Of a stretch of 39,359 nt of DNA, positions 31,562-39,201 are shown piece by piece (the first letter of the stretch is position 1; every line of letters begins with the position of its first letter). The stretch spans positions 1 through 39,359 of the forward strand of contig JAGAQH010000006.1 of the NCBI GenBank assembly GCA_017622815.1, given 5' to 3'. The position numbers were made by a program, and so were the translations under genes. Below the pieces are notes generated by a model that saw nothing but the letters and a program-made list of their open reading frames with translations, was not told the origin of the DNA and ran no database searches. Source of the stretch: Bacteroidaceae bacterium (GTDB lineage Bacteria > Bacteroidota > Bacteroidia > Bacteroidales > Bacteroidaceae).

Positions 31562-33493
31562 TTATAGGCTTTCGCATTCTTTCAGCCAACTGGCAGACGA
31601 GGCATCGCTGGGCATTTGCCAATCGCCTCTTGGAGACAGTCCGCAGGTTCCCACCTTGGGCCCGTCGGGTAGACATGAGCGCTTGAACTGCTGGTTGAAG
31701 AATCGGCGGCAGAATACTGATAACCACTTCTTTATCGTGGCGTCGTCATATTGGCTGCAAGAGAAGGCATGGCGTGCCAGCATATATATTTTGCTTGGAC
31801 GGAAACCGCATCTTAAGACGTAGTAAAGGAAGAAGTCGTGCAATTCGTAGGGGCCGACCAAATCTTCTGTCTTCTGCTTGATTTCTCCGCTCTCGTGCGC
31901 AGGTATGAGTTCTGGAGAGATAGGAGTGTCAATGATATCTTTGAGGATTTCGCGTGTGGTAGTGCTTTTCTGTACTTCAGCATACCATGCCACGATATGG
32001 CGCACAAGTGTCTTGGGAACAGAGCCGTTTACGCTATACATGGACATGTGGTCGCCATTATATGTTGCCCATCCCAAAGCAAGTTCGGAGAGGTCGCCGG
32101 TTCCGATGACCATACCATTTACCTGGTTTGCGATGTCCATGAGGATTTGTGTCCTTTCTCGTGCCTGTGAGTTCTCATAGGTTACGTCATGTATTTCCGG
32201 ATTGTGCGAGATGTCCTTGAAATGTTGCAGGCATGCATCCTTGATGCTGATTTCGCGTATGGTTATTCCCAACTGCTTCATGAGGGTTATTGCATTGGTG
32301 TAAGTGCGGTCGGTTGTGCCGAAACCGGGCATGGTTACTCCAATGATGTTTTTGCGATTTAGCCCTAACAGGTCGTATGTGCCTGTGGTGACAATTAAGG
32401 CCAACGTGCTGTCAAGACCTCCGCTTATACCGATGACAACAGACTTACAATTAGTGTGTTTGAGTCTTTTTGCTAAACCAAGAGTTTGAATATTGTACAC
32501 TTCTTCGGCGCGGTTGTCCAGGGCTTCTTTGTTGTCAGGAATGAAAGGATGTGGACTATATGTCCTGCTCAGTTCAAAGGAGTGGTTTACCATCATGTCG
32601 GTATCTATGAAGACACAATCTTTAGCCAATGATATCTTTGCAGAGTCAGAGAACACGTTGTTCCTGCGACGTTCGCTTCTGATATGCTCTACATCTATTT
32701 CGGTGAATATAAATTGCGCTTCTGTGCAGAAGGGCAGGTTCTCTGCCAATATGTTGCCGTTTTCATAAATTAAGGCCTGTGCATTGAACACCAAGTCTGT
32801 ACTGCTTTCTCCGAAACCGGCACCTGCATAAACATATCCTCCTATGCATCGCGCACTTTGAGCCGCAATCTGTTTTCTCAGGAAGTCATCCTTCCCAACA
32901 AGGCTGCTCTCTGCAGAAAGATTAAGTATGATCTCCGCTCCCATCATGGCTAAATGGCTTGAGGGGGGCACAGGAGCCAAAAGGTCATGACCCATCTCTA
33001 TTCCAAAAGAACATGAAGGAGTATTGAATATAGTGTGTTGGCTAATTTCTATGAGGTCTCCACATAACCATACTTTGGCGTCCTTGATGTCATGTGTTGA
33101 TGTAAACCATCGTTTCTCTGCACATTCGTTGCAATTTGGCAGATATGTCTTGGCGACAATGCCCTGGATTTTACCTTTCTGCAATACTACAGCGCAGTTT
33201 GCCAACCCGATGTTGCATTTAACAGGCATTCCCACAACAATGATCATGTCCATGGAACGTGTAAAGTCCATGAGTTTCATTAATGCTACTTCCGCTTCGT
33301 CCAATAGGGTTTGCTGGAAGAAGAGGTCCTGGCATGTATAGCCAGTAAGGCTGAGTTCCGGTGTAACGAGTATCTCTACGCCTTGTCCTTGCGCCTTTAG
33401 TATCAGTTTTTCTATTTCTTCAACGTTATATTGTGGGTCGGCTACTCTTATTTCCGGTATGCCGGCTCCGACTCTGACGAATCCGTATTTCAT
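31562..33493 (-). CDS. nadE: NAD+ synthetase with glutaminase domain lacking the catalytic Cys
   Basis: Final step of NAD synthesis: amidation of deamido-NAD. The 643 residues comprise an N-terminal nitrilase-type glutaminase domain (about 1-280) and a C-terminal synthetase domain (about 330-643). The synthetase is intact: PP-loop GISGGLDST, GTGDLSELALGWATYNGDHMSMY, and the terminal FFNQQFKRSCLPDGPKVG and LSPRGDWQMPSDA. In the glutaminase, Glu46 (TPELSLTGY) and Lys115 (AKTYLPN) are present, but the nucleophile segment, normally E-I-C-E-D-L, reads E-M-G-H-D-L. Gly168 (codon GGT at 32990-32992) stands in for the Cys and His169 for the next Glu. Glutamine hydrolysis should therefore be lost, leaving ammonia-dependent synthesis or a separate ammonia donor. 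It is the last gene of the SPOR-ruvX-def-TPR unit. Confidence 0.95.
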   Translation of the reverse strand: MKYGFVRVGAGIPEIRVADPQYNVEEIEKLILKAQGQGVEILVTPELSLTGYTCQDLFFQQTLLDEAEVALMKLMDFTRSMDMIIVVGMPVKCNIGLANCAVVLQKGKIQGIVAKTYLPNCNECAEKRWFTSTHDIKDAKVWLCGDLIEISQHTIFNTPSCSFGIEMGHDLLAPVPPSSHLAMMGAEIILNLSAESSLVGKDDFLRKQIAAQSARCIGGYVYAGAGFGESSTDLVFNAQALIYENGNILAENLPFCTEAQFIFTEIDVEHIRSERRRNNVFSDSAKISLAKDCVFIDTDMMVNHSFELSRTYSPHPFIPDNKEALDNRAEEVYNIQTLGLAKRLKHTNCKSVVIGISGGLDSTLALIVTTGTYDLLGLNRKNIIGVTMPGFGTTDRTYTNAITLMKQLGITIREISIKDACLQHFKDISHNPEIHDVTYENSQARERTQILMDIANQVNGMVIGTGDLSELALGWATYNGDHMSMYSVNGSVPKTLVRHIVAWYAEVQKSTTTREILKDIIDTPISPELIPAHESGEIKQKTEDLVGPYELHDFFLYYVLRCGFRPSKIYMLARHAFSCSQYDDATIKKWLSVFCRRFFNQQFKRSCLPDGPKVGTCGLSPRGDWQMPSDASSASWLKECESL

Positions 33494-33540
33494 ATGTAAG
33501 TGGTTTTATGTGATGTTTGTATGGTTCGTGTTAAATGGCT

Positions 33541-35475
33541 TTATTTGCCCTTAGCTTTAGAGTATGTCTTTATGAGGTTGTATGCTTGGTACAGTCCCAT
33601 TTCTCCTGCTTGGGAGAGGTCTGCAAGCCCTTTGTCAAAGTTCCCGTCAAGGATATATGCAACTCCGCGGTTAAAGTAAGCCTCAGGCATGGTGGAGTCG
33701 CGTTTTATTGCTTCGGTATAGGCTTCTATAGCAGATCTGTAGTCTTTCAACTTTACATATATGTTGCCAATATTGTATGATGCATAAGGAAAGTCTGTCA
33801 TTGTCTTTGCACAGTATTTCCAATCTTGTAGCACCTCCATGTAGCGCAGTCGCAATTCATTGTCATTTATCGGCTGTGCTTCAACTTGGGATGTGCGAAC
33901 TTGGGCGCGGATGAAATGGTAGAGCGGGTCTGCATCTGGTATAGAGGCAATAAGGGAGTCTATGACAGACATGGAATAGTCAAAGTCCCGAACTATATAG
34001 TTGTCGAGTATCAGTTGGCAGCTTTGTCCTAACACAATGTCCTGTGCAATTCTCTCTTGATGCATAGCCATTTGTGTGCTGTCCAGTGTAAGTTCATCGC
34101 TACAAACCTGTAACGTCTGTTCTAACTTGTTTTTCCTGGAGAATTCTTCTACGCTATGGCTGTATGGGACGTAACGTCGTGTCGGATGATTCTTGGGATA
34201 GAAACCAAGTGTATACATGGGAAGGCACTTGAGTTCTGTTTGACGGTTTTGTACACGGCCACGGAATTCTGTGGAATAATTTGTGTGGTCGTTCTGTGAG
34301 TCATCAACAACTAATTTGTTGTAGTTGTCTATGTTGTTGTCGCTTTTCTTTCTGGTGGTCTTTTGTACTTTGTATGTGCCTGTCCGTACTTCAAGTTCTG
34401 CCTTAAGGACACGAAATTCGTCACGTTCTGCTCCATACGTGTCGCCTATTTTCCTTCGAATCGATGCCCTTTGGCGATAGCCAGCCCAAAACTGGGGGTA
34501 ATTGTCGATAACTCTGCTGATATCGCGTATGGCACCATGATAATCTCCGGTTTGGTCAAGGAGTATGGCTCTGTTATACAGGGCTATCATGTTGTCCGGT
34601 TCAACGGAAAGCACATAGTCGAAGTCTTCTATCGCGCGATTGTCGTCGCCAACTTGCGCACGAAGCAATCCGCGGTTATGGTGTGCGATATAATTGCTCG
34701 CATCAATGTCAATGGCCTGGTCGTAGTCGGACATGGCTCCACGGATGTTGTTTTGTTGGAAGCGAGTTAGTGCCCTGTTTATGTATAGCCCTGTGAGACG
34801 TGGTTTCTGGACTATAGCCTTGTCCAATGCTGCTTCGGCGTCTTTGTATTCCTCCCTGTTTATATACATGGATGCTTTCATGCTCCATGCATTGCCGTCG
34901 TAGTTGTTTAGCACCAATGCACTGTCCACCCATTCTTCTGCCAGGACTGTGTCTTGCTTGGCCAACGAAACCTGGGCTTTCATTGTACACTGCGATGATT
35001 CGCGTGGCCACAACAACATCATGCTGTCCAGTGCCAAATCTGCTTCTTCGTATCTTTCCAATTCCATGAGGCATAGCACCATGTTGTGCCAATTGTTTCT
35101 TTCAATCGGGTTCTGGTGTAAGGCTTCTTGGTAGTCAGATACGGCAGAGTCGTACATTTCCATGTTGATGCGACAGAGCGCGCGTAGAGTGTAATATTGG
35201 ACTGTGTATGGTCGTTTGTTTAAAGCAAGTGTACAATCTGTTTCGGCTCCGGCATAATCTTCAAGGTAGAATTTTGCAAGTCCCCTGTAAAAATATGGCT
35301 CGGCTAAATATGGTTTTGCGGAAATGACTGAATTGAAGCGCTGTATGGCCAGGATATAGTCCTCATAGTACAGTGCATTTCGTCCCATAAGCATTACTCT
35401 GTTAGTGTTTATTTGGGAGAAAATGACCGTACTATATGCTAAGAAGCAAAAAATGGATAGGACCAATCGCTTCAT
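33541..35475 (-). CDS. Exported tetratricopeptide-repeat protein
   Basis: Protein of 644 residues with signal peptide MKRLVLSIFCFLAYSTVIFS, then about ten TPR units in the first 340 residues (for example YYEDYILAIQRFNSVISAKP, EPYFYRGLAKFYLEDYAGAE, NMIALYNRAILLDQTGDYHG), a non-repeat middle region (about 345-520), and two or three more TPR units near the end (SYNIGNIYVKLKDYRSAIEA, EAYFNRGVAYILDGNFDKG). It is likely a periplasmic scaffold for protein-protein contacts; no enzyme motif is visible. It lies between def and nadE in the leftward unit (48 bp to nadE). Codon use is more AT-rich than in the left half of the window. Confidence 0.9.
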   Translation of the reverse strand: MKRLVLSIFCFLAYSTVIFSQINTNRVMLMGRNALYYEDYILAIQRFNSVISAKPYLAEPYFYRGLAKFYLEDYAGAETDCTLALNKRPYTVQYYTLRALCRINMEMYDSAVSDYQEALHQNPIERNNWHNMVLCLMELERYEEADLALDSMMLLWPRESSQCTMKAQVSLAKQDTVLAEEWVDSALVLNNYDGNAWSMKASMYINREEYKDAEAALDKAIVQKPRLTGLYINRALTRFQQNNIRGAMSDYDQAIDIDASNYIAHHNRGLLRAQVGDDNRAIEDFDYVLSVEPDNMIALYNRAILLDQTGDYHGAIRDISRVIDNYPQFWAGYRQRASIRRKIGDTYGAERDEFRVLKAELEVRTGTYKVQKTTRKKSDNNIDNYNKLVVDDSQNDHTNYSTEFRGRVQNRQTELKCLPMYTLGFYPKNHPTRRYVPYSHSVEEFSRKNKLEQTLQVCSDELTLDSTQMAMHQERIAQDIVLGQSCQLILDNYIVRDFDYSMSVIDSLIASIPDADPLYHFIRAQVRTSQVEAQPINDNELRLRYMEVLQDWKYCAKTMTDFPYASYNIGNIYVKLKDYRSAIEAYTEAIKRDSTMPEAYFNRGVAYILDGNFDKGLADLSQAGEMGLYQAYNLIKTYSKAKGK

Positions 35476-35551
35476 GACTTTTTCCTGTTGCTGTGGTTTG
35501 TTTGAGCGGATTCCTCAGTTCGGTTTCCTTCCGGATGCAAGTAGGGCGCCG

Positions 35552-36112
35552 TTACCTTTTTAACGGTTTTACTTTGTAGTCTGCTCTGAACAGCCCTTTT
35601 GCCAACTGTTTTAGTTTCGGTGTCATCAGCTGTCTGCGCAAGCCCTTGAGATGGTCCGTATAGATGATGCCGTCCAAGTGGTCAAATTCGTGCTGCATGA
35701 CGCGTGCGAGGTATCCGTCTACCCACTCGTCGTGTTCCTGGAAGTTCTCGTCTAAATACGAAATTCTGATGCGTGTCGGGCGGGTGACTTTTTCGGAAAG
35801 TCCGGGTAATGACAGGCATCCTTCCTCCATTGTTTCTGTTTCCGATTCGTCAAACTCCTCTATGTAAGGATTGATGAAGGTCCGTTTGTATCCTGCGTAT
35901 TGGGGTTCCTCTTCGCTGATGCAATCCAGGTTGATTATCGCCAGTCGTATTGGCAATCCAACTTGCGGGGCTGCCAGGCCTACACCATGGCTCCTGTCCA
36001 GCGTGTCCCACATGTCTTTGATGATTTCCTGTAAATTAGGGTAACTGGCAGTGATTTCCTCCGTTTCTTTGCGTAGTACTGGTTGCCCGTATGTATATAT
36101 GGGTAGTATCAT
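35552..36112 (-). CDS. def: Peptide deformylase
   Basis: Metalloprotease of 186 residues that removes the N-formyl group from new proteins. All three motifs are present: GVGLAAPQVG (residues 43-52), EEGCLSLPG (97-104, Cys99 metal ligand) and HEFDHLDG (141-148, His141 and His145 ligands, catalytic Glu142). It follows ruvX by 34 bp on the same strand. Confidence 0.97.
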   Translation of the reverse strand: MILPIYTYGQPVLRKETEEITASYPNLQEIIKDMWDTLDRSHGVGLAAPQVGLPIRLAIINLDCISEEEPQYAGYKRTFINPYIEEFDESETETMEEGCLSLPGLSEKVTRPTRIRISYLDENFQEHDEWVDGYLARVMQHEFDHLDGIIYTDHLKGLRRQLMTPKLKQLAKGLFRADYKVKPLKR

Positions 36113-36146
36113 GTCAATTTATATTATAGATATAGGTATATACTTG

Positions 36147-36560
36147 TTATTTCCGCCTTTCCATCCATCCTTGTAGAATAATGGTTGCGCTTATTCCATC
36201 AACCAAAGCCTTGTTCTGGCGGGCTTTTCGTCCGATGCCGCTATTCAGTATGACCTGATGTGCCATTACACTGGTATAGCGTTCATCCCACCATTCAACC
36301 GGAATGTCGGGAAAGGTGGCTTGTAGTTTTTGTACAAAGGCCTGGACGCGAGGTAAATTCTCGCTATCCAGGCCATTTGTTTGTTTGGGCAAACCAACGA
36401 CAAACCGTTCAACTGGTTCCTTGGCAACATAGTCCTGAAGGAACTTAAGCAGTGAGGGTGTTTCCACTGTTGTCAAACTGCCGGCTATTATTTGGCATGG
36501 ATCAGTTACTGCCAGACCGGTGCGGCGTTTGCCATAATCGATGCTAAGTATTCGGGCCAT
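36147..36560 (-). CDS. ruvX: RuvX/YqgF family RNase H-like nuclease
   Basis: Protein of 137 residues with the YqgF fold: ILSIDYGKRRTGLAVTD at the N-terminus (first catalytic Asp), VVGLPKQTNG, VEWWDERYTSVMA (second acidic site) and KALVDGISATIILQGWM at the C-terminus. The family is described as a Holliday-junction resolvase homologue and, in E. coli, as an essential factor in 16S rRNA maturation. It lies 3 bp after the SPOR gene and 34 bp before def. Confidence 0.95.
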   Translation of the reverse strand: MARILSIDYGKRRTGLAVTDPCQIIAGSLTTVETPSLLKFLQDYVAKEPVERFVVGLPKQTNGLDSENLPRVQAFVQKLQATFPDIPVEWWDERYTSVMAHQVILNSGIGRKARQNKALVDGISATIILQGWMERRK

Positions 36561-36563
36561 TTG

Positions 36564-37052
36564 TTATTTCTGGTACAACAGCCATGCATCCGCGTATGTT
36601 GAGCGAACTTTGTCGCGGCTCTGGGCAGCAGAAATCTTGTCGTTATGTGTGCTGATGATTACGCGGTACATGTTTGAGGGGCTTTTTACCACCTGTGCCT
36701 GGTAGCCTTGTCCTGTAAGCTTGTTCTGCAATGCTACTGCATTTGCCTGTATGCCGAAGCTTCCGACAACAACACTATATGCCTTCAGGCCGGTACCGTT
36801 GACCAATGTTACGTCTTCGCTGCGCACGGTCACATTGCTGTAGTCTGTAACGGGTGTTACTGTCTGGACGGGAGTTACGGCGATTTCCTTGTTCTCTGTT
36901 GATGCAGAGTTTACGGGAGTGATGGTTGTGGAACTGGTCTGCTGTGCCTGAGCCTTTTCGTAAGCCTTCTTGTAAGCACTTTCTCCACTCTTGCATGAGC
37001 TCATGCCAAATGCCATTATCAGGGCAAAGCCCATCAAAGCGATTTTCTTCAT
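36564..37052 (-). CDS. SPOR-domain lipoprotein
   Basis: Lipoprotein of 162 residues: signal MKKIALMGFALIMAFGMSSC (Cys20), a Ser/Thr/Gln-rich linker (about 35-85), and a C-terminal SPOR domain (about 88-162: LKAYSVVVGSFGIQANAVAL ... YRVIISTHNDKISAAQSRDKVR). SPOR domains bind peptidoglycan denuded of stem peptides at division sites. It is the first gene after the -7 element at 37103 and heads the unit SPOR-ruvX-def-TPR-nadE. Confidence 0.94.
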   Translation of the reverse strand: MKKIALMGFALIMAFGMSSCKSGESAYKKAYEKAQAQQTSSTTITPVNSASTENKEIAVTPVQTVTPVTDYSNVTVRSEDVTLVNGTGLKAYSVVVGSFGIQANAVALQNKLTGQGYQAQVVKSPSNMYRVIISTHNDKISAAQSRDKVRSTYADAWLLYQK

Positions 37053-37102
37053 AATATATTTGTTTTAATTTTATTACAGGGCGGATGTTCTGTTTTACTT
37101 CG

Positions 37103-37110
37103 CAAAGATA
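37103..37110 (-). promoter_or_regulatory. Bacteroidota -7 element for the SPOR/ruvX/def unit
   Basis: Minus-strand TATCTTTG (exact TAnnTTTG), 51 bp upstream of the SPOR lipoprotein start. A TTG occurs upstream at a spacing of about 16 bp, shorter than usual, so only the -7 part is well supported. Confidence 0.6.
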
Positions 37111-37205
37111 CAATATTTTCATGAAACAATATGCCTTAAAATGCTAATATTGCTTTCATGTGGCATAAAATTGGTTAAAAGCACAGAAAAACCTAATGTG
37201 ATTGA

Positions 37206-37235
37206 TTGTGACTTAAAATAAATTGACTATATTTG
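37206..37235 (+). promoter_or_regulatory. Bacteroidota promoter for the YtxH operon
   Basis: TTG at 37206-37208, 19-bp spacer, TATATTTG at 37228-37235. It is directed at the YtxH gene, whose ATG is at 37319, giving a leader of roughly 75-80 bases. It is divergent from the SPOR promoter about 100 bp away. Confidence 0.75.
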
Positions 37236-37318
37236 CATAAGTGAAAAGCATATAGAGCATGACGGTAGTGCCTCATGGCACAAGTCCGTAATTAAACACC
37301 AAATTAAAACTTAACATT

Positions 37319-37528
37319 ATGAAAGCCGTAAATTATTTGCTTGCCTTCATCGGTGGTGCTGCGGTAGGTGCAGCTTGTGGTATCTTGTTTGCCCCAGAGA
37401 AGGGTTCTGATACAAGAGCAATGATTGTAGAAAATCTCAAGAAGCGTGGCATCAAGCTGAGCCGTAAGGAGATGGAAGATCTTGCCAGTGACATTGCAGA
37501 GGACCTTGGTTTAGGTGCAGCAGAGTAA
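37319..37528 (+). CDS. YtxH-domain small membrane protein
   Basis: Protein of 69 residues with one N-terminal transmembrane segment (YLLAFIGGAAVGAACGILFAPEKG, residues 5-28). The GxxxGxxxGxLFAPxxG motif is typical of the YtxH/gas-vesicle-protein-like family. The rest is a charged helix (RGIKLSRKEMEDLASDIAEDL). Such proteins are often stress-induced envelope components. First gene of a four-gene rightward operon. Confidence 0.92.
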   Translation: MKAVNYLLAFIGGAAVGAACGILFAPEKGSDTRAMIVENLKKRGIKLSRKEMEDLASDIAEDLGLGAAE

Positions 37529-37575
37529 TGTTGTTCGGCAATTGGTATAGAAAATAATCCTATTGTATAAATAAG

Positions 37576-37941
37576 TTGGAAGAATTTAAGGAACTTTTCC
37601 TTCTTTTTAAGGAGTACATCCAGAAGCAAAGGGAAAATATGACTCTTGTAGCGGCAGAGAGCATGACTAAGATGCTCTTTGTCGTTGCATTGGGATTGTT
37701 ACTTTTGTTTTTAGGAGGCATAATATTATTGTTAGGCAGTATCGCTTTTGCCTTTTGGGTCAAGGAGCAGACAGGTTCTTATGTAGTCGGATTCTCATCA
37801 ACGGCCGGTGTGATATTCATCTTGGCACTCTTGGTGTGGATGATGCGTAGAAGACTGCTGTTACAGCCTATCGCACGATTGATGGTGCGTGCCTTCCTGG
37901 ATTCCGCCCAAGCTCCGGAGGATAACAGCAAAAAAGTATGA
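37576..37941 (+). CDS. Holin-superfamily III / DUF1469-like membrane protein, TTG start
   Basis: Protein of 121 residues with an N-terminal amphipathic helix (EEFKELFLLFKEYIQKQRENMTLVAAESMTKM) and two transmembrane segments (about residues 34-62 and 72-95). This matches the phage-holin-like DUF1469 family (PF07332), which is chromosomal and common in Bacteroidota, typically next to YtxH. The start codon is TTG at 37576: a stop (TAA) lies in frame at 37555-37557 and the next ATG (37638) would remove the conserved opening helix. The name does not imply phage origin. It overlaps the next gene by 4 bp. Confidence 0.88.
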   Translation: MEEFKELFLLFKEYIQKQRENMTLVAAESMTKMLFVVALGLLLLFLGGIILLLGSIAFAFWVKEQTGSYVVGFSSTAGVIFILALLVWMMRRRLLLQPIARLMVRAFLDSAQAPEDNSKKV

Positions 37942-38204
37942 CTATGACCACAGCAGAGGAAATACTAAGCCAGCAGGATGTTTTCCTGGCTTTGCAACAA
38001 AAGCGCATGTCTAAGCAGGCTGAGGTCAGTCAGATTATGCAGAAGCTGACCCAGGGCATAAACGGGGTGTTCTCGCCGATGCCACGAGCCACCAATCGGG
38101 TGGATCTTGCAATGCGTGTTGCGCGTAATGCATTCAGTATATGGCAGGGCGTAAGCCTGGGCTTGAAGATAGTACGTGGTTTCCGTGCCGCATTCAAGAA
38201 GTAA
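37938..38204 (+). CDS. Small protein of unknown function, third gene of the YtxH operon
   Basis: Basic protein of 88 residues (MTMTTAEEILSQQDVFLALQQKRMSKQAEVSQIM ...), with no signal peptide and a weakly hydrophobic C-terminal helix (FSIWQGVSLGLKIVRGFRAAFKK) that could associate with the membrane. It starts inside the last four bases of the holin-like gene (ATGA overlap), so it is translationally coupled. I do not recognise a named domain; the position after YtxH and DUF1469 suggests the third member of one envelope complex. Confidence 0.78.
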   Translation: MTMTTAEEILSQQDVFLALQQKRMSKQAEVSQIMQKLTQGINGVFSPMPRATNRVDLAMRVARNAFSIWQGVSLGLKIVRGFRAAFKK

Positions 38205-38246
38205 CTTCTCCGAAAGACTAACGCCTTAATGATATTGTACTTGTAG

Positions 38247-38441
38247 ATGAGTGATGGTAATTTCAACAGAGCCTTATTGCCTCACACCCCATATCATAGT
38301 GGTCTGATGGCTGGGAGGATGCAGATGCGCAATCGAGCCGAGGAAGTACTGAAGGATTTATTGTCAAAGCATTTTCCTGATATGCCAGCTGAGGAATATT
38401 CGGAAATCACTAAGGAATTTAAAGAAAGGACGCGCTTTTGA
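38247..38441 (+). CDS. Small protein of unknown function upstream of a terminator
   Basis: Protein of 64 residues, MSDGNFNRALLPHTPYHSGLMAGRMQMRNRAEEVLKDLLSKHFPDMPAEE..., mainly helical and charged, without signal peptide. The HTPYHSGLMAGRMQMRNRA segment looks like a conserved motif of a small Bacteroidota family, but I cannot name it. It lies 42 bp after the 88-residue gene. Its last four codons and stop form the left arm of the operon terminator, so the gene end and the transcription stop are fused, which supports it as the final gene. Confidence 0.72.
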   Translation: MSDGNFNRALLPHTPYHSGLMAGRMQMRNRAEEVLKDLLSKHFPDMPAEEYSEITKEFKERTRF

Positions 38442-38459
38442 TAATGCGCGTCCTTTCTT
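38422..38459. terminator. Strong 14-bp bidirectional terminator between convergent genes
   Basis: AAGAAAGGACGCGC (38422-38435) pairs perfectly with GCGCGTCCTTTCTT (38446-38459), loop of 10. Both arms end in A/T runs, so it can work for the YtxH operon and for the SIMPL gene, whose stop codon is at 38497. The left arm overlaps the coding end of the 64-residue gene. Confidence 0.85.
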
Positions 38460-38496
38460 GTACCTGTTCATTCTGTCGCAGCAGAGATAAGCGTAC

Positions 38497-39201
38497 TTAA
38501 TCGCGGATATAGTATTCTATAGTGGAAACAACACGTACATTTTTAATGTACGGAGTATTGTTGTCCCTGTTTGTTATGCTGAACTGGCCCTGTGTGGCAC
38601 GGCGTATTTTGCCCAGTTCGCTATCAGAGTCTTTTGCAAATTTCTCTGCGGTAGCACGGGCGTTCTTGGTGGATTCCTCCACCATTTCCGGTTTGATTTC
38701 GTTCAGGCCTGTAAATTCGTACTTGACCATGTTGTTGCCGTAGTCCTCGCTAATGAGTGCGATGCCTATCTTCATGAGTTCCGCCTGCTTCTGCATGATG
38801 TTGCGAACCAGGTCGACCTGTGTGCTGTTTACGATGATAACGCTGCTTGCAACATAGCGGTTGAGGATATTCTCCTGGCTCCAACTGTCGGCAAAGCGGT
38901 CCTTTACCTGTGGCGGATTTACCGATATCTCATTGTCGGTCAGGCCATGCTTTTTGAGGAAATCCATCACGGTTGCGTTCTTCTTCTCTATACGCTGGTA
39001 AATGTCTGCCGGATCGTTGCCCAGTTCCTTGTATATCAAAGGCCATATGACCTTGTCTGCTGGAACCTCACGTTCGGACAGGCCTTTCACCGTCACTACA
39101 CGCTCTTTGTCTGTAAAACGGTCCAGGGAATTCTTTACAAATGTCCCGAATACGACAATGGCCACAGCCAGAATCGTTGCTTCTACATAATAGTTCTTCA
39201 T
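38497..39201 (-). CDS. SIMPL-domain (DUF541) membrane-anchored protein
   Basis: Protein of 234 residues with an N-terminal transmembrane anchor (YYVEATILAVAIVVFGTFV, residues 4-22) and a periplasmic SIMPL domain (PF04402): RVVTVKGLSEREVPADKVIWPL, the DFLKKHGLTDNEISVNPPQVKD segment, and the end IKNVRVVSTIEYYI. SIMPL proteins form oligomeric assemblies in the periplasm; the bacterial role is not settled (oxidative-stress phenotypes for YggE). It is transcribed toward the terminator at 38422. No clear TAnnTTTG is found in its 5' region. Confidence 0.92.
   Translation of the reverse strand: MKNYYVEATILAVAIVVFGTFVKNSLDRFTDKERVVTVKGLSEREVPADKVIWPLIYKELGNDPADIYQRIEKKNATVMDFLKKHGLTDNEISVNPPQVKDRFADSWSQENILNRYVASSVIIVNSTQVDLVRNIMQKQAELMKIGIALISEDYGNNMVKYEFTGLNEIKPEMVEESTKNARATAEKFAKDSDSELGKIRRATQGQFSITNRDNNTPYIKNVRVVSTIEYYIRD

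Noticed and set aside
37576-37941. Prophage remnant suggested by a holin-like protein
   Set aside because: The DUF1469/holin-III family is chromosomal in Bacteroidota and next to YtxH; no other phage gene is nearby.
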